This document shows, piece after piece, positions 23,901 to 40,150 of a stretch of DNA of 64,000 nucleotides. Each line of letters starts with the position of its first letter. Position 1 is the stretch's first letter. Position numbers and translations under genes: made by a program. The notes below the pieces were generated by a model. It was given only the letters and a program-made list of their open reading frames with translations. It did not search any database and had not been told where the DNA came from. The stretch covers positions 310,001 to 374,000 of the forward strand of contig NC_089178.1 in assembly GCF_947507565.1 (NCBI RefSeq), written 5' to 3'. The DNA is from Oscarella lobularis (lineage: Eukaryota; Porifera; Homoscleromorpha; Homosclerophorida; Oscarellidae).

Positions 23901-24665
23901 GGCAATCGCGACAATCGGTCAAGCGAGCGCCGATTTTAAAGACTTGAACATAGCAGAGTGCACTCAAATTACCGATATCGGCCTCCAAGTAAATTTAGAC
24001 GGGTGGTATAGAGCACCTTTTACCAATCACGTTTTCTATTCTACAGAAATTGTGCACTAATTGCCCTAATCTTGAATCTCTCGACGTATCGAACTGTTAC
24101 GTAAGTGACGTGTGCCAAGAAACGTATTCTCTAAGTGACCTTTTTGTCAGAATCTAACTGACGGAGCTGTGCAGACTTTGGCCTTCTGCTGCAGAATGCT
24201 TCGAACGTTTCGCTTTGCCGGATGTCACCAGGTTAGAATCGCATAAACGTAATTCAAACTTTCGTGGCAAACGTTACTCGCAGCTAACCGACCAAGCAAT
24301 ACAATCGATATCGGGAGGGTGTCACTACTTGACAGAAATTGATCTATCCGGATGCGACAAAATCACGTACGTCCAACGTGACACCCCCCAACTACCTCCC
24401 CTACTCCTCCGTGTTCGTCTGACAGGGACAAGAGCCTAGTCAAATATCTACGAAAAGGCTGCAGACAGCTAAGATTCCTCACTATGCTAGGATGCAGAGG
24501 AATAACAAAGTAAAAGCGCTACCTCAATTGTATTGCTATCCTCTACGTACGTTTCGTTTTCATAGAATCGGAGCGCAGAAAATGCAGACCCAAAACGCTG
24601 TGATTCGCTACAGTGCGGACACGCCTTCAATGACAACATTGGAGGCATTCGGAATTCACTACTAG
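20931..24665 (+). CDS. FBXL13: FBXL13 / dynein regulatory complex subunit 6 (F-box + LRR)
   Basis: Leucine-rich-repeat F-box protein; vertebrate FBXL13 is the nexin-dynein regulatory complex subunit DRC6 of motile cilia. ATG 20931. Exon 1 20931-21017, exon 2 from 21125. The N-terminus has the DRC6 extension (RPPHPERYIRDKILEIL, DVFIPKNMRPKDRILWEGI, PELYQKAYDHYNGHL). The F-box sits near 22215-22350 (IDDLCRCARVCRSWKMLTQD NVLWSSL). Then at least ten LRRs of the cysteine-containing type run from about 22440 to 24510 (for example LLYLNLAYCQVTDAMLRTL, LNYVSIVDCPKLTDHALKAL, LISLDLTGCHIGD, LTEIDLSGCDKIT). It ends TLEAFGIHY, TAG 24663-24665. Around fifteen introns; several exons hold one repeat each. 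Reading frames in some LRR exons were not all checked. Confidence 0.88.
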
Positions 24666-24873
24666 ATTTTCCCCCACCCGCCCGCCCTTCGCTACATATA
24701 GTTTTGTAATTATTTTTTCATGATTAAGTACGTGTAACGGCATATAGAGTCACACACTCTCCGGGTTAACCAATAAAGAAACCATGTGCAGGCACGCGAC
24801 GGCTTAGCTTAAGGGCTTACCGTGACAACGAGAAAACGGGAAAGCGGACAACACAAGGAAACCATCTATGACG

Positions 24874-27800
24874 TCAAAATTTCAACATGTCGTCCAGTTG
24901 ACCGAATACGGCGTCTAATTCAACCGTGTTTTTCGTCGGAAAGGCTGCAAAAAAAGAAAACGGTATTTGAGCAATAATAATTATTATTAGATCTGTATTA
25001 ACTATTTATTACCAACTACAATGGGATCTGTGGCTCGGACGAATTTGTCTGGGCGTTTCACGCTTTGCACTTCAAGTAGATAACGCCCAGCTAACAAGGA
25101 AAGAACCTCTACATTTAATTCATTGATGACTAAGCAAAGTATACCGGGGGTCAAGCTGATTCCCTTAAATTCGGCTGTCGATGGATTATCCCCGTTAGGT
25201 TCTAAGCTCGACGTCAAATTTCCGGACAATTTGGCTCCACCTGATTGCGACGGATGGCAATTGAGTCATAGAAATAGATGTCGGAAATTTATACTATTTA
25301 CCATGAACTACTAGCCTCAGATCTTCGTTTGTCATTGGATCACCTTGAACACTAAAGGGAGGAATCTAGAGAGCATTCAAATACCACTTGTGTCAAGACG
25401 CGCATTCGTTTCTACTTCGTCTCCTTGAATGCAGCTAAGAACCGGGTGCTTATCCCACTTCAGTTCCCTGAGCGGATACACTAGAGAAATCAAAAAAATA
25501 GAAAATTTTGAAGTATTTGCATCAATTTTTTTTCTTATACCGTGTTCTCTCATTTTCTTTACAGCGAGAGCAATCTTTTTCCGATGCCCAGGCAAGCTCG
25601 ACTATAGAACAATCGACATTGACGACGTCACAACCAAAATTGATAATGTCAAATGTTATGTACACGTACAATGATTTCCAATTCACGATCCGTAACGCGC
25701 ACCAGCTCACTAACTTGATTGTAGCCCTATACAAGGCATTAATTACTATTATTACTATTACTTTCTTCACTGACTTTCATGGCAAAATCTTCGTAGTATC
25801 GAATGAGGCCAAGATCATTGAACCACTTTCGAAGCATTGTATCTGATATCACAATGTCCAATACGTACTTACTTATCAATTTAACGTCAATTACCGAAGC
25901 CAAAAAATTGAATTCCCTGGAAGCACGTGCACGGCCCGCCATAATTGTCGGTAATCAGAAGACGCCAATACTGAAAGGCTACGATTGTCAAATACAATTG
26001 CACGCATCCAATAACGCTCTACCTGCGAAGTTGCATAGAACTCCTTGAAATCTTGGGCTTCGCCGGGTTTCACCGGATCTGAGGAGCCGACCCTGTGAGC
26101 CTGGAATTTCTTAACCACGGTCCACGGACCCCTTTATATATATATGAATATCAATAACAAAAAGAACTTAATTAATCCAAACGTCCTCACGTCAAGGTGA
26201 TGCCAGTCTGAATTTCAAAGTGTTTCAACATTTGATCATTAGCCCTAATAGAATCGTAGAGAACGGATTTTACTTCTGACGTCAACTCTCTTTACCAGCC
26301 AATAATTCGAATTCCTGTTAGTGTAAAAGGCGAACCAAAATCGAAGCTGACCCACGAGAAAGTTGTAGACGGCGAAACCCAAAACGTTTCCGGGTTGTCT
26401 GTAGTGCGAAATCGAATGTGCCAATAGAAGAAATATTTGCCACGAACCGTCGAGGAGATTGGTATTGGGGCTTCTCAGCGTACAGCCACTTCGGTATTCT
26501 TCCGAGTCTTCGGTCCAGCGAATTTTGTTTTTTAAAATAGGGTAGTCCTCTAGAGGTCAAAGAAAAAAAAGAACCGTCAAAAAGTCAAGTCAGATTCTGT
26601 GCAAAGAACGTACTCATGACGACTTCTTGACTTTGCGCATTTCGTTTTTCTTCCGCGCGAAGCCGATCCTGTTCAGCCTGGACAAGAAAATTATATCATA
26701 TACATAGACGTCTTCAAAGAATACCTGTGGTTTCAAAGGCTCTTTGTCCTTGTACTCTATAAACAATCATTTATTATTTCTTCGCGCGCGATCAGTGGAC
26801 TCCCTTGCCTTCAAAGAGAGCGATGATCTCTTTCGCTTTCTCTTCCGTTCCTTTCGACGCGCAGTAACTCTCCACTAAAGCTCTCGACGTCTAATAGAAT
26901 AGAGAAATGATTGATTAAAAAATAACGAGATGACTTTCGCACTTACTTCCCCCTTTCCGTTCGGAAGGTCCGGATTTGCTCCGTAGGTGAGAAGCAATTC
27001 GACAATGTCCTTTCTGCAATATCGACACGCTTCGTTCAAAGGCCGCGTTTCTATATATGTAATAGGACAAGCGCGCGTTTAGGAAACTACACACACAAGT
27101 GAAATAAGAAATAACTTACGATCGGCTTCGGCGTTGGCGCCCATGCCACAATTAATCAATAGCTGAACAATGTCCTTTCGACCTAACGTCAAAAATAAAA
27201 ATATTATGAATGCGCAGCACGAAAGTATCCTACGCATCCTAATAACTAATTCAAAGCATTGTTTCCCCTCCGCAAACGACATCAAGATTGGAATGGAGAC
27301 CGCCCACAAAGTATTTACCCGTCTTGGACGCCTCCACGATGCTGCGCGTCGATTGAATTGCAGTCGCGTCCGAATCGACCAAAAGAGACAAACACTCTGC
27401 GAAGTGAAAATTTAAAAAAATAAAAACGAGAGACTGGGGTAGTAAATGCCTTTTTTATCAAATCGAGCTGCTAAATCAAGAGGCGTGTCGCCGGCGGCGT
27501 TCTTCACCATCACCTTGGCACCATTCTAAAGGAATGAAGTCATCCTTCCGCATAGCGGACCCCAAGGGGACCCCTCCCCTCACCTGAAGAAGTTTCAGTG
27601 GAGTGAATATGTTCCCTTGATAAAACTCGGCTGCAAAGTGCAGGGGCGTGTTTCCGTCCACGTTCACTTCGTTCACCTTCGCGCGCGAAAAAAATGAAGG
27701 GCGCGCGACAGGGGCTCCCACTAGCGCGCGCGGCGCGGCGCGCTTCTAACCTTAGCGCCGTTCTTCAGAAGAATCTCGACGACATCGCTTCGATTGTTCC

Positions 27801-28351
27801 ACGCCGCCATATGAATAGCGGAATTGCTACAAAAGAAAACCCGCGTAACGCGACATCAGGGAAAAGCTGGAAAAATTCTTTCACGGGCTGCCAAAAATGG
27901 AAACGCCCACCCGCCCGGCACGCACTCCTTATCGTCGCGATGATGAATCGTTGCCGAATAGATGAGCAAGAGGACGACCGCTTCCTTGTGACCTGCAAAA
28001 CAACGAATGTGACGTCGATTTCGACGTTCGTTTCTCCTCGGTTACCGTTTAGCGCGGCGAGTATGAGCGGCGTTGCGCCCCGATGATCGGTGCAATCGAC
28101 GTTGATGTGCGTCACGCGTCGCTTCATGCGCATCGCCTGCAAGTCGCCGCTCAGATCGAGCGGGTTCGCATCGATGGACGCGCCCTTTCGCTTGGACGAC
28201 GTGAGAAGACGCTGGTAGGGGGAGAAAGAGAACGAAAGAATGCCTTTATCGTTTCCGGAGATGGAGGGCCCCAGTTGTCGACGGTGCGCACCTCCATTTT
28301 AGGTATGTCGCCGTTTTCTGCTGCCTTGAGAAGCTCGCTTTCCTTGCCCAT
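24874..28351 (-). CDS. Ankyrin-repeat + F5/8 type C-like + SAM domain protein
   Basis: ATG 28351-28349 (MGKESELLKAAENGDIPKME). Ankyrin repeats follow in successive exons: CTDHRGATPLILAALNG, NSAIHMAAWNNRSDVVEILL, VDGNTPLHFAAEF, AAGDTPLDLAARF, RKDIVQLLINCG, CRKDIVELLLTYGANPDLP. A charged helical spacer (about 26640-26700) leads to a discoidin/F5/8C-like domain: CTLRSPNTNLLDDNPETFWV then SWVSFDFGSPFTLTGIRI, GPWTVVKKFQAH, YWRLLITDNYGGPCTCFQGI QFFGF; the LLDD/NPETF junction uses a 60-bp intron and restores the motif. Next a SAM domain (LRKWFNDLGLIRYYEDF, SELVRVTDRELE, LPGHRKKIALAVKKMREHG). The C-terminal beta-rich part ends LDDMLKF, stop 24874-24876. Function unknown; I know no vertebrate orthologue with this order. 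No signal peptide, so the F5/8C-like domain would be cytosolic. Confidence 0.82.
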
Positions 28352-28486
28352 TATGAGAATTTCTCGTGAGACGTCGAAAGGCGAGTTCGACGAGTTGATA
28401 TAAATATATGCAAAGTACAGCCCTCCCCCCACAATCCACAAACGCGACTGCCTACATTAGATAAGATGACCTCGAATCGTCTCTTT

Positions 28487-32662
<4,176 letters not shown>

Positions 32663-32916
32663 AGGAAACTTTTGACATTTCAATCTATCGGGGCCTAAGC
32701 GAATTTTTTTAAATGTAAATATGACGTTGTGTTTGGGATTTATCGTTTGGTCGTTAAATAATTTCCGCGAGACGAATTGTAATCTGACGTCATCTGTGCT
32801 ACTGACATTTTTAAAAGGAATGTGGTCCCTGTTGCCGCGCTATATGTAAACCTTCCAATGTAGTTAATTCCAGGCAATTAAACTGACATCACAAGTACTG
32901 TACTCATCTTTCCTTC

Positions 32917-35900
32917 TCAGGTGCTAGTTGCCATTGGCTCCAGTTTTATGGTATCGAAGTACTCCTCCTCCTCCTTCTTTTAAAAAATCTAATGAGGTCA
33001 ACGCCTCGGGGGGGGGGGGGGGGGGGGGGGGGGGGGATCTGCTTACATCTTTCTTGCCAGCGAGGTTTTTGATTTTCTTCAGCAGTTTCTTTCCTCGGCC
33101 AGGACGCTTCTGATCAAAGACGATCTGCACGAGAAAACGAGGTCTCTCCGTGTATCGCTACAACGTGCGGGCACTTTCGCTTGCCTCTTCCTCGGAATCT
33201 TGTCCGCACGTTTCCGGTGCCGGCAACTCGTCGCCGGGATTGGACGACTGGATGAGCTTTTGGTATTTGTACTCCAAGCTGAAAGGAAGACGAGAGACAT
33301 GATTCACGCTATTGACATCCATCTCCCTTACCTCCTGTTCTTGTACCACAGGACAAAGAGAAAAATCATTAAAAGGACGAAGACGCCCAAGCCAATCGCT
33401 ATGTAAACCTACACAACAAACGATCTTAGTCCTTTTGCCTTGCCATTATCTCTCCTCTTCACCTTATAATCCAAAATCGATCCCTTGTTGACTATGACTT
33501 TTTGAACACAACCTCCAATCTTTTTATCGGCTGGTTTGGGCAAACCCCGGTAGCAAACACTATTATTTTAAACAGCTTTCTTTCGCTAAAAAAATTACAC
33601 AAGCAATGAGGACTAGCCTTGAATCTTTTTTTCTGTAGACTATGTGGGTCATATTGTCCTAATACAAAACGCTTTCTTCATTATTTTCTTTTTTACCTGC
33701 AGGAGGAGCCTCACCTTCGCATTACAATCTTTAAATGATTCGTAGTCGTCTTTACGACAGAAAGGACAAGCTAATTGGGTGTGCCAAATGAAACCGTATC
33801 TAGATAGCAAACAAAGAATAAGAACTCTGCCTTGTAACCAATTTGCCGTCATGCGTACACGCATCCGTCACACGTTCCATCAGGGCAATTCTGAGGAAGA
33901 GTCAATTTGCCCTAAAACGTATCTAAGTTTACACAGCCAGATCAGACGCATTATGGCGTACGGGTCCTTTCTCATCCGGATTGCAGTGCAAGCTGACGAC
34001 GGCTGAACGGCCAGAGGGACAGGCACTCGTCGCTCTGCTTCCGCGATAGAAGAACGTAATGACAGTACCGTTTCTTTCATCTAAAAATAAAAAAACACAA
34101 TCAAGAAAGCCAATACTGTACAGTAACTACGTAAAGTACAAACTATGTGCTGTACCCGGGTGTGTAAAATCGTTTCTGGTTAAATTGCCTAGAGATTCTT
34201 TGTCGACAACGGCGAGCAATTGATCTCCAATACTAGAACGAGTGTACAGTAGTGCTATTCTCTATGCAAGACGTCTTCTCTATCGTACCTAACTGGATCA
34301 ACAAAGAACCTTGAGCCATTGAAGTTGGGGACATAGCTAATTTTGCACGCCGATGACCGAACATTAGGAACATTCTGATGAAAAGACAATCTATTAGACA
34401 ACGAAACCGTTTCGTGGCGTCATCTTACCTCTTTATGTAGAACTCTTGAAGCAACTGTAGCATTGCACGTGGCATTTTTCCGCTTGCCACAGATGTCTAT
34501 GGTGTATTGGTGAAAGTACTGACTGCCTGAAAGTGTGAAGAGAGGAGCACTCGAAACGTTTACCGCCATACTAGCAAGAATAAGCAAAATAAAAACCCAA
34601 TCTTGAATTTCAACTATTTAAAGACATACTCGACGAGAGCTGAAAAATTGTAAAAACGACCTTGGGTGTCTGTGAAAGTGCAGTCAGAATAACAGAAGGT
34701 CGATCCCGCAACGCTAGAGATAGCGAGAGAAAGATAAATAACACGTAATATTGAAAAGGTAAATACCTCTTCGTTCCAGGACCACATGGAATGCAACTGT
34801 CTTGCCCAACTGAATTCAATACGTTGGCATACGTATCTAAACACAAAAGCTTTATAGGTACGCCTTGTCATGTCTATGGTTCTCACTTTCTGGGCAAAAG
34901 AAGCAGTCCTTTGTCTCAGGATCATAGTATTTTCCTGCTGAGCATCCAAGACATCTGAAATTCCCCCCAAACGATTATTTATCGATACATTACATATGAA
35001 TATTATCCTACTCGCTGCCTTTGCTTTCGGCATTTTTGGTGAGACAGTTGCTGCAGACAGAGGCTCCACCGTCTTTCGTATTGGTGATATTAATGGAGTA
35101 AATTCGCAACCTAGGCGCGATCAACATCATCAGAAGGAATTTTATGACGCATTTTTTATCTCATACTCTCCTGCTGTAGCTGAACTTGAATCACCCGTTT
35201 CTCCGAACTCGTCATACGTCGCGCTCTTTTTGAAGCGCCACATAAATTGCGTTTTGCCGCTGTGCGTCACGTCGTAAGCAAACGACTTCTTCTCTTGCTG
35301 TTTCGTCCACGTTTTAATTGATTGCGACATTCCAATATCAGTAGTCTTAATGAATAAAAAAATCAATAAGAAATGCCGACTGCCTTTTTTTCGGACCGTC
35401 GCCGCGTCTCACCTCGAGAAAACTGAGTTCACAATCATGATCGCAGATCATTTCAAAAACAAATTGAACGCGACCCACGCTGTTCGGTTGTCCGTGTACA
35501 ATGCCCTCCTGTCCACGAAATCCAATTGTCTGTATAGTCAACGTTGCTTTCGCGGAGACGTCATTTTCTGGCTCAGTTCCAATGTAATCGCCATGCATTA
35601 TCCAACCGGTGACGCCGGAACAACCCCTCCCTAAGAGGAATTATTTACGTGTGTTCTTTTACGCATGCGTTTATTACATAGCAATTTAGCAGAGAAACAT
35701 TCGATTTGCGCATTCGAAGGCAACGAGTGAAAATACTTCATTTCTATGTTGTAGGACGGTTCGGTTTCAGGCGGACACTTCTTACATTCTAACGATAAAA
35801 ATTCGTCTACGACGTTCTATTGAGCATCGGTCTTGCCTTCTGCTCCGCTGCCATGGTAACCCTTGGGACAAAAAACGCAACTGCCGTCCGAAACGTTAAC

Positions 35901-37692
35901 CGACGTCATTCCGGGATTGCACGGCGGACAAACGGTCGCCTGTTCGGACGAAGGAAGACTGACAGATCCTTTGACGTCAAAACGACAGACGCGCGGCTCT
36001 ACCCACTTGTACATCATACGAGTCTTTGAAGCAAAGAGCGTCAGCGTGACTCAGAGGGAGAAGACGTGCGATATTTTCTACCTGGCCTTTCTCATCGCAG
36101 GGCGTGTGAGTGCTGAAATAGTCCTGTTTGGTGCACGGTTTTCTCCGCGTGCAATTCACAGAGCCGGCGGCTAAAATAAAAATTGAATTAAATACATAAA
36201 ACGGATTTTTTTTCTGAAGGCTTCTCACGAGCGTAATGAGTGGTCGAATTGCACGGGAGGCACTTGCTCGATCTCTTTGTAGGAGCGTGCGTATCCTTTG
36301 GGCAAACATCGCATCTGAAATGACAAAAACATCGGTATTTGGAGATCTGCATATGTATAGTTTGTCATCATACTTGGAAGCTCCTTCATCACTTGAGTGC
36401 GTGCCAGGTGGGCAGGGCGCGCAAGAAGAAGAATACGCGACACCTACATCGTCCACGTTTCAGATTCAGAACGACTTCTCAGCCAGCGATTGGCGAGAAT
36501 GTGAAACATACCGTTAATTTCAATTGATTTTATTTTCACCATCCTGTCGTTGATGTCGTTGCCATAGATCATGCCGTAGAAGTCGACTTGAAAAATAATC
36601 TGATTCTTTCCACTCGAGAGACTTATTTCTTCTGTCCTCCACGTTTCGTCGTCGAGCGAATTGCCGTCGGTCAAATAGGTCGTTTCAAAATTGTCGTCTT
36701 GATTCGACAGCTGATGAAAAAGATCGTTATTTGAAACGCATTGATCGCTTGACCTCTTCAGAAGAAGAAAAAAATGTGACGCGCATTCAAGTACAGTAAA
36801 TCTGCAGCACACACCAAAATCTTAAACATAGAAGCAGAGGCGGGATACTGATAAACAACGGCCATCTTTCCCTTCGTAATGAGCTAAAAACAAATCCGTC
36901 AGCGCATGAATATAAATGATCCCTAAGACCCTTTTCTTCATACTTGAACATTCAATATGAGTTGAGCAGCGCAATCCTTTCCCATAGCTTCGATATAATC
37001 CCCCCAGGGAACCCACTTAGTTCTGAAAAATAAAAATAAATAAAAATAAAAAAATAATTACATAGAGAATCGAACCCGTTGCAGTTGAGTCCTTCGACCG
37101 CAAAATCGAACGAACGAACAGTCTTCTGCGAGAACTCCTCCGGCACGACGTCCCAATCGTCGTATCGAACGCCGCCGCCGAGACTGTACTCGCCCGGGGG
37201 ACACAGATGACACTCCTGATCGCCTTCCTTTTGAAGATATGTCCCGGGACCGCACGTGAAATCTAAAACAATCAGTACACAATTTAGCGGATCCTCCTCG
37301 AAATCGTTTTGCGCGTCGTTTTACCACACGGCTGGCCTTTGATCGGAGGCGCCGGCGGTTCGCCCCCCAAACAGGCGCCGTTCTCCTTCGGGACGGATAC
37401 GCGCCAGCGACTGCCGTCCGTTTTGCATTCCGTGTATTCGAAAACGTAATCGGCCTAGAGAAAATCGTCGAATTCGTCGTCTTTTTGGAGTTTTGGGCTT
37501 TGGTTTGGTATCGTTTTTGAGAGGACTTTGTTCTTCCCTTCTAATCGCGCTTCGCTAAGCGTTCGTTTTCTCGCGAATGTGTCGCAGACGTTTATGCTGG
37601 CGTTTAGCGCTTACTTCGGTGCAGTTTCTTGCCGCTGACACTGCTGTCATCGTACAAAGGCAGCAGATCAATAAAAGGATTGCGCGTAGCAT
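32917..37692 (-). CDS. ELAPOR1: ELAPOR (EIG121/KIAA1324-like) lysosome/endosome transmembrane protein
   Basis: Type I membrane glycoprotein with a mannose-6-phosphate-receptor-homology region, linked in vertebrates to endosome-lysosome trafficking and autophagy. ATG 37692-37690 begins a signal peptide (LRAILLLICCLCTMTAVSA). The ectodomain is cysteine-rich: YVFEYTECKTDGSRWRVSVP, FTCGPGTYLQKEGDQECHLC, GGVRYDDWDVVPEEF, DDVGVAYSSSCAPCPPGTHS, CTKQDYFSTHTPCDEKGQV, YKWVEPRVCRFDV, CPPCNPGM, CIPCGPGTKR. One TM near 33400, then EYKYQKLIQSS as in the vertebrate protein, and a last exon giving EEEYFDTIKLEPM to the stop at 32917-32919. The final intron holds a 29-nt G homopolymer (C on the coding strand). 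ELAPOR1 and 2 are vertebrate duplicates; this is a single pre-duplication type. Confidence 0.92.
33008..33036. repeat. 29-nt poly(G) homopolymer
   Basis: Uninterrupted G run on the + strand inside the last ELAPOR intron, close to the donor site of the coding strand. Confidence 0.85.
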
Positions 37693-37995
37693 GGCAGAAT
37701 CGTTCGTCGTTCGTTCGTTCTTCGTTCGCGGAAGTAACACTGTGACACTTGGCGAAGCATGCGCATTTGAGTTGAATTCAGATGACATGTGATCGGACGT
37801 TACAAGCGGAAATCCGACCAAAAGAAAGCGCGAACACTTTTCTATAATTCACAACTTTTAATCTTATTGCAATAGACGGTATCTGTTTTTTACCGAACCT
37901 ATTCATGGTCCGTCGCGTGATACGGTGATCGAGGGTGGTCCACATTAGCATTTTGAGTACTTTGAGTACCCTTCCTCAGTTGAACCATTGAGACG
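37693..37995. promoter_or_regulatory. Divergent promoter region ELAPOR / multi-Kazal gene
   Basis: 303 bp between divergent ATGs. Short direct repeats of cgttcgt/ttcgttcg at 37704-37730 and tttgagtac repeated at 37951-37968. No known motif assigned. Confidence 0.4.
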
Positions 37996-39982
37996 ATGAA
38001 GCTCTCTCTTTGTGTTCTAGCTTTTCTTGTCGCTCAAGTTCGCTCAGGTACCTACTGTAATAACAAGACGACGAAAGCTGGTGAAGTGTGCTACTTGCAG
38101 AGAGCGATCCTTGTAACGGTGTGAGCTGCGACTTTTACGCCGTGTGCACTGGAAATGGAGTGTGCCAGTGCTCACCGATTTGCCCGATGAACTACGCCCC
38201 GGTGTGCGGAAGTGACGGCAAAACGTACAGCAACGAATGTCAGATGGAGGCCCAAAGCTGCACTCAACAAAAGATGATCACGAAAGTGAGCCAAGGGGCG
38301 TGCCCTCAGGCTACCAAGCAGCCCACCAAGCAGCCTACCAAGCCGCCTGTTCAAGGTACCGAGCAAGCTGGGCAGTATAGCCATATTAAAGAACCCATTT
38401 ATTCTAAATTTAGTCAATGCCTGCGCAAATGTGACCTGCAGTCATTACGGTAGCTGCAACGTCGTCGGAGGATCAGCTAAATGCCAGTGCCCTCAAATCT
38501 GCCCCGCTATCTACGATCCAGTCTGCGCAAGCAACGGCAAAACGTACCCAAACGTATGCACAATGAAAACAGAGAGCTGCTCGAAGCAGATCACCATTAC
38601 GAAGGAAAGCGTCGGAGCGTGCCCGTGCGAAACGCACAAGTGCAACTACAATGCCCAGTGCATCAACAAGGCGGGAAAGGCGACCTGCCAATGCCCGCTC
38701 ATGTGCACATTCGAGTACGCGCCCGTGTGCGGAAGCGACGGTAAAACCTACTCGAACGAATGCCAAATGAAAGTAGCCGGCTGCAACGCTAAAAGGACCC
38801 TCACGGTGGACAGCAAAGGCGCGTGCCCGTGCGACACAACCAAGTGCGACTACAATGCCCAATGCATCAACAAGGCGGGAAACGCGACCTGCCAATGCCC
38901 GCTCATCTGTACACTCGAGTACGCGCCCGTGTGCGGAAGCGACGGTAAAACCTACTCAAATGACTGCCAAATGCGAGTAGCCGGCTGCAACGCTAAAAGG
39001 ACCCTCACGGTGGACAGCAAAGGCGCGTGTCCGTGCGACACAACCAAGTGCGACTACAATGCCCAATGCATCAACAAGGCGGGAACGGCGACCTGCCAAT
39101 GCCCGCTCATGTGCACATTCGAGTACGCGCCAGTGTGCGGAAGCGACGGTAAAACCTACTCAAATGACTGCCAAATGCGAGTGGCCGGCTGCAATGCTAA
39201 AAGAACCCTGACGGTGGACAGCCAAGGTGCGTGTCCCTGCGACGCGGTCAAGTGCCCAAACTACGGTCGGTGCGTGAACCAAAAGGGAAACGCGACGTGC
39301 TCGTGCCTCCGTCCGTGCCCGCGCGATTTCCGACCGGTGTGCGGTAGCGACGGTAAAACGTACGCAAACGAGTGCACGATGCAAGTGGCCAGTTGCCAGG
39401 CGAAGGCGACCCTCACCGTCGACAGCCACGGCCCCTGTCCGTGCGACCGAACAACGTGCCCCTTCAACGGTCGATGCATCAATGAAAAGGGCAACGCCAC
39501 GTGCTCGTGCATGATTCCCTGCCCGCGAAATTTGGATCCCGTCTGCGGCAGCGACGGAAAAGTGTATTCGAACGAGTGCACAATGCGAGCGGCAAGTTGC
39601 GAGCAAAAGAAAGAGATCACTGTGATCGCGCACGGTGCATGCGAGAAGCCCTCAACGACGACGACGAGTAAAGTCCATACAGTAGAACCCCGCTTCAAAA
39701 GCGACCACCCTTCGGATTCTCAAAATTATAATTATATCTATTATCCGCAGATGTGGTCTTGAAGCGGGGATCCGCTGTATCTAATTGGTAGTGACGTGTC
39801 GTAATAATTTTCTCTTTAGATGAACCCCGTGAAGATAAAGTCGTCAGGCCCACTGCCGGTACGTTAGCTTCTATGAATTATTTTCTTATTAGATTTATCC
39901 GATTTATTTCACAGGCTCAATGGCACTCTCTGCCTCTCTCTGCCTCCTCGTTACGCTTCTCACCGTGCTTGCTGCAGCCTAA
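37996..39982 (+). CDS. Secreted or GPI-anchored protein with seven follistatin-Kazal modules
   Basis: ATG 37996 starts a signal peptide (MKLSLCVLAFLVAQVRS). Seven agrin/follistatin-like modules follow, each with a short EGF-like half (CxxxxCxxxxxCxxxxGxxxC) and a Kazal core (CPxxYxPVCGSDGKTYxNEC). One lies before a Pro/Lys/Thr-Gln linker (TKQPTKQPTKPP); six are in the long exon beginning near 38420. Modules 3 to 5 are nearly identical at DNA level with a 204-bp period. After a Thr/Ser linker and two small exons, the end is hydrophobic (ALSASLCLLVTLLTVLAAA), a likely GPI-attachment signal. Predicted extracellular serine-protease inhibitor or matrix protein; the exact inhibitor specificity is unknown. 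An intron contains a short transposon remnant (39680-39777). Confidence 0.88.
38621..39232. repeat. Three tandem 204-bp Kazal-module repeats
   Basis: Units near 38621, 38825 and 39029, offset exactly 204 bp (68 codons). They differ by scattered single changes such as tgccc/tgtcc and gaatgc/gactgc. Confidence 0.85.
39680..39777. mobile_element. 98-bp MITE with pogo/Tigger-like ends
   Basis: Starts CAGTAGAACCCCGCTTCAA and ends with the imperfect inverted copy TTGAAGCGGGGATCCGCTG, flanked by TA dinucleotides (39678-39679 and 39778-39779) as expected for a TA target duplication. No ORF. The CAGTxGAACCxCG end resembles pogo-superfamily elements (from memory). Located in an intron of the multi-Kazal gene. 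Confidence 0.6.
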
Positions 39983-40150
39983 CAACTTTTCTGAGGCAAT
40001 GGCTGTTTGTCTTCTATGGTCTATTATTAGAATCCTGTCTCGTTAATTGTTTCGTGCTGTTTCATATCTCGTGAAATAGTCACGTGAATTCCAGACGTTG
40101 TCTCGATCGCGTTGTTCTGTTCTACTATCTCCGAAGGCCAACTTGAAACT

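Noticed and set aside
37065-37085. GAATCGAACCCGTTGC, tRNA-like on the minus strand
   Set aside because: It is coding sequence of ELAPOR (NGFDSL) and no cloverleaf can be drawn.
39160-39698. Two minus-strand frames of 145-157 codons
   Set aside because: Antisense to the Kazal modules; the cysteine-rich sense reading is unambiguous.
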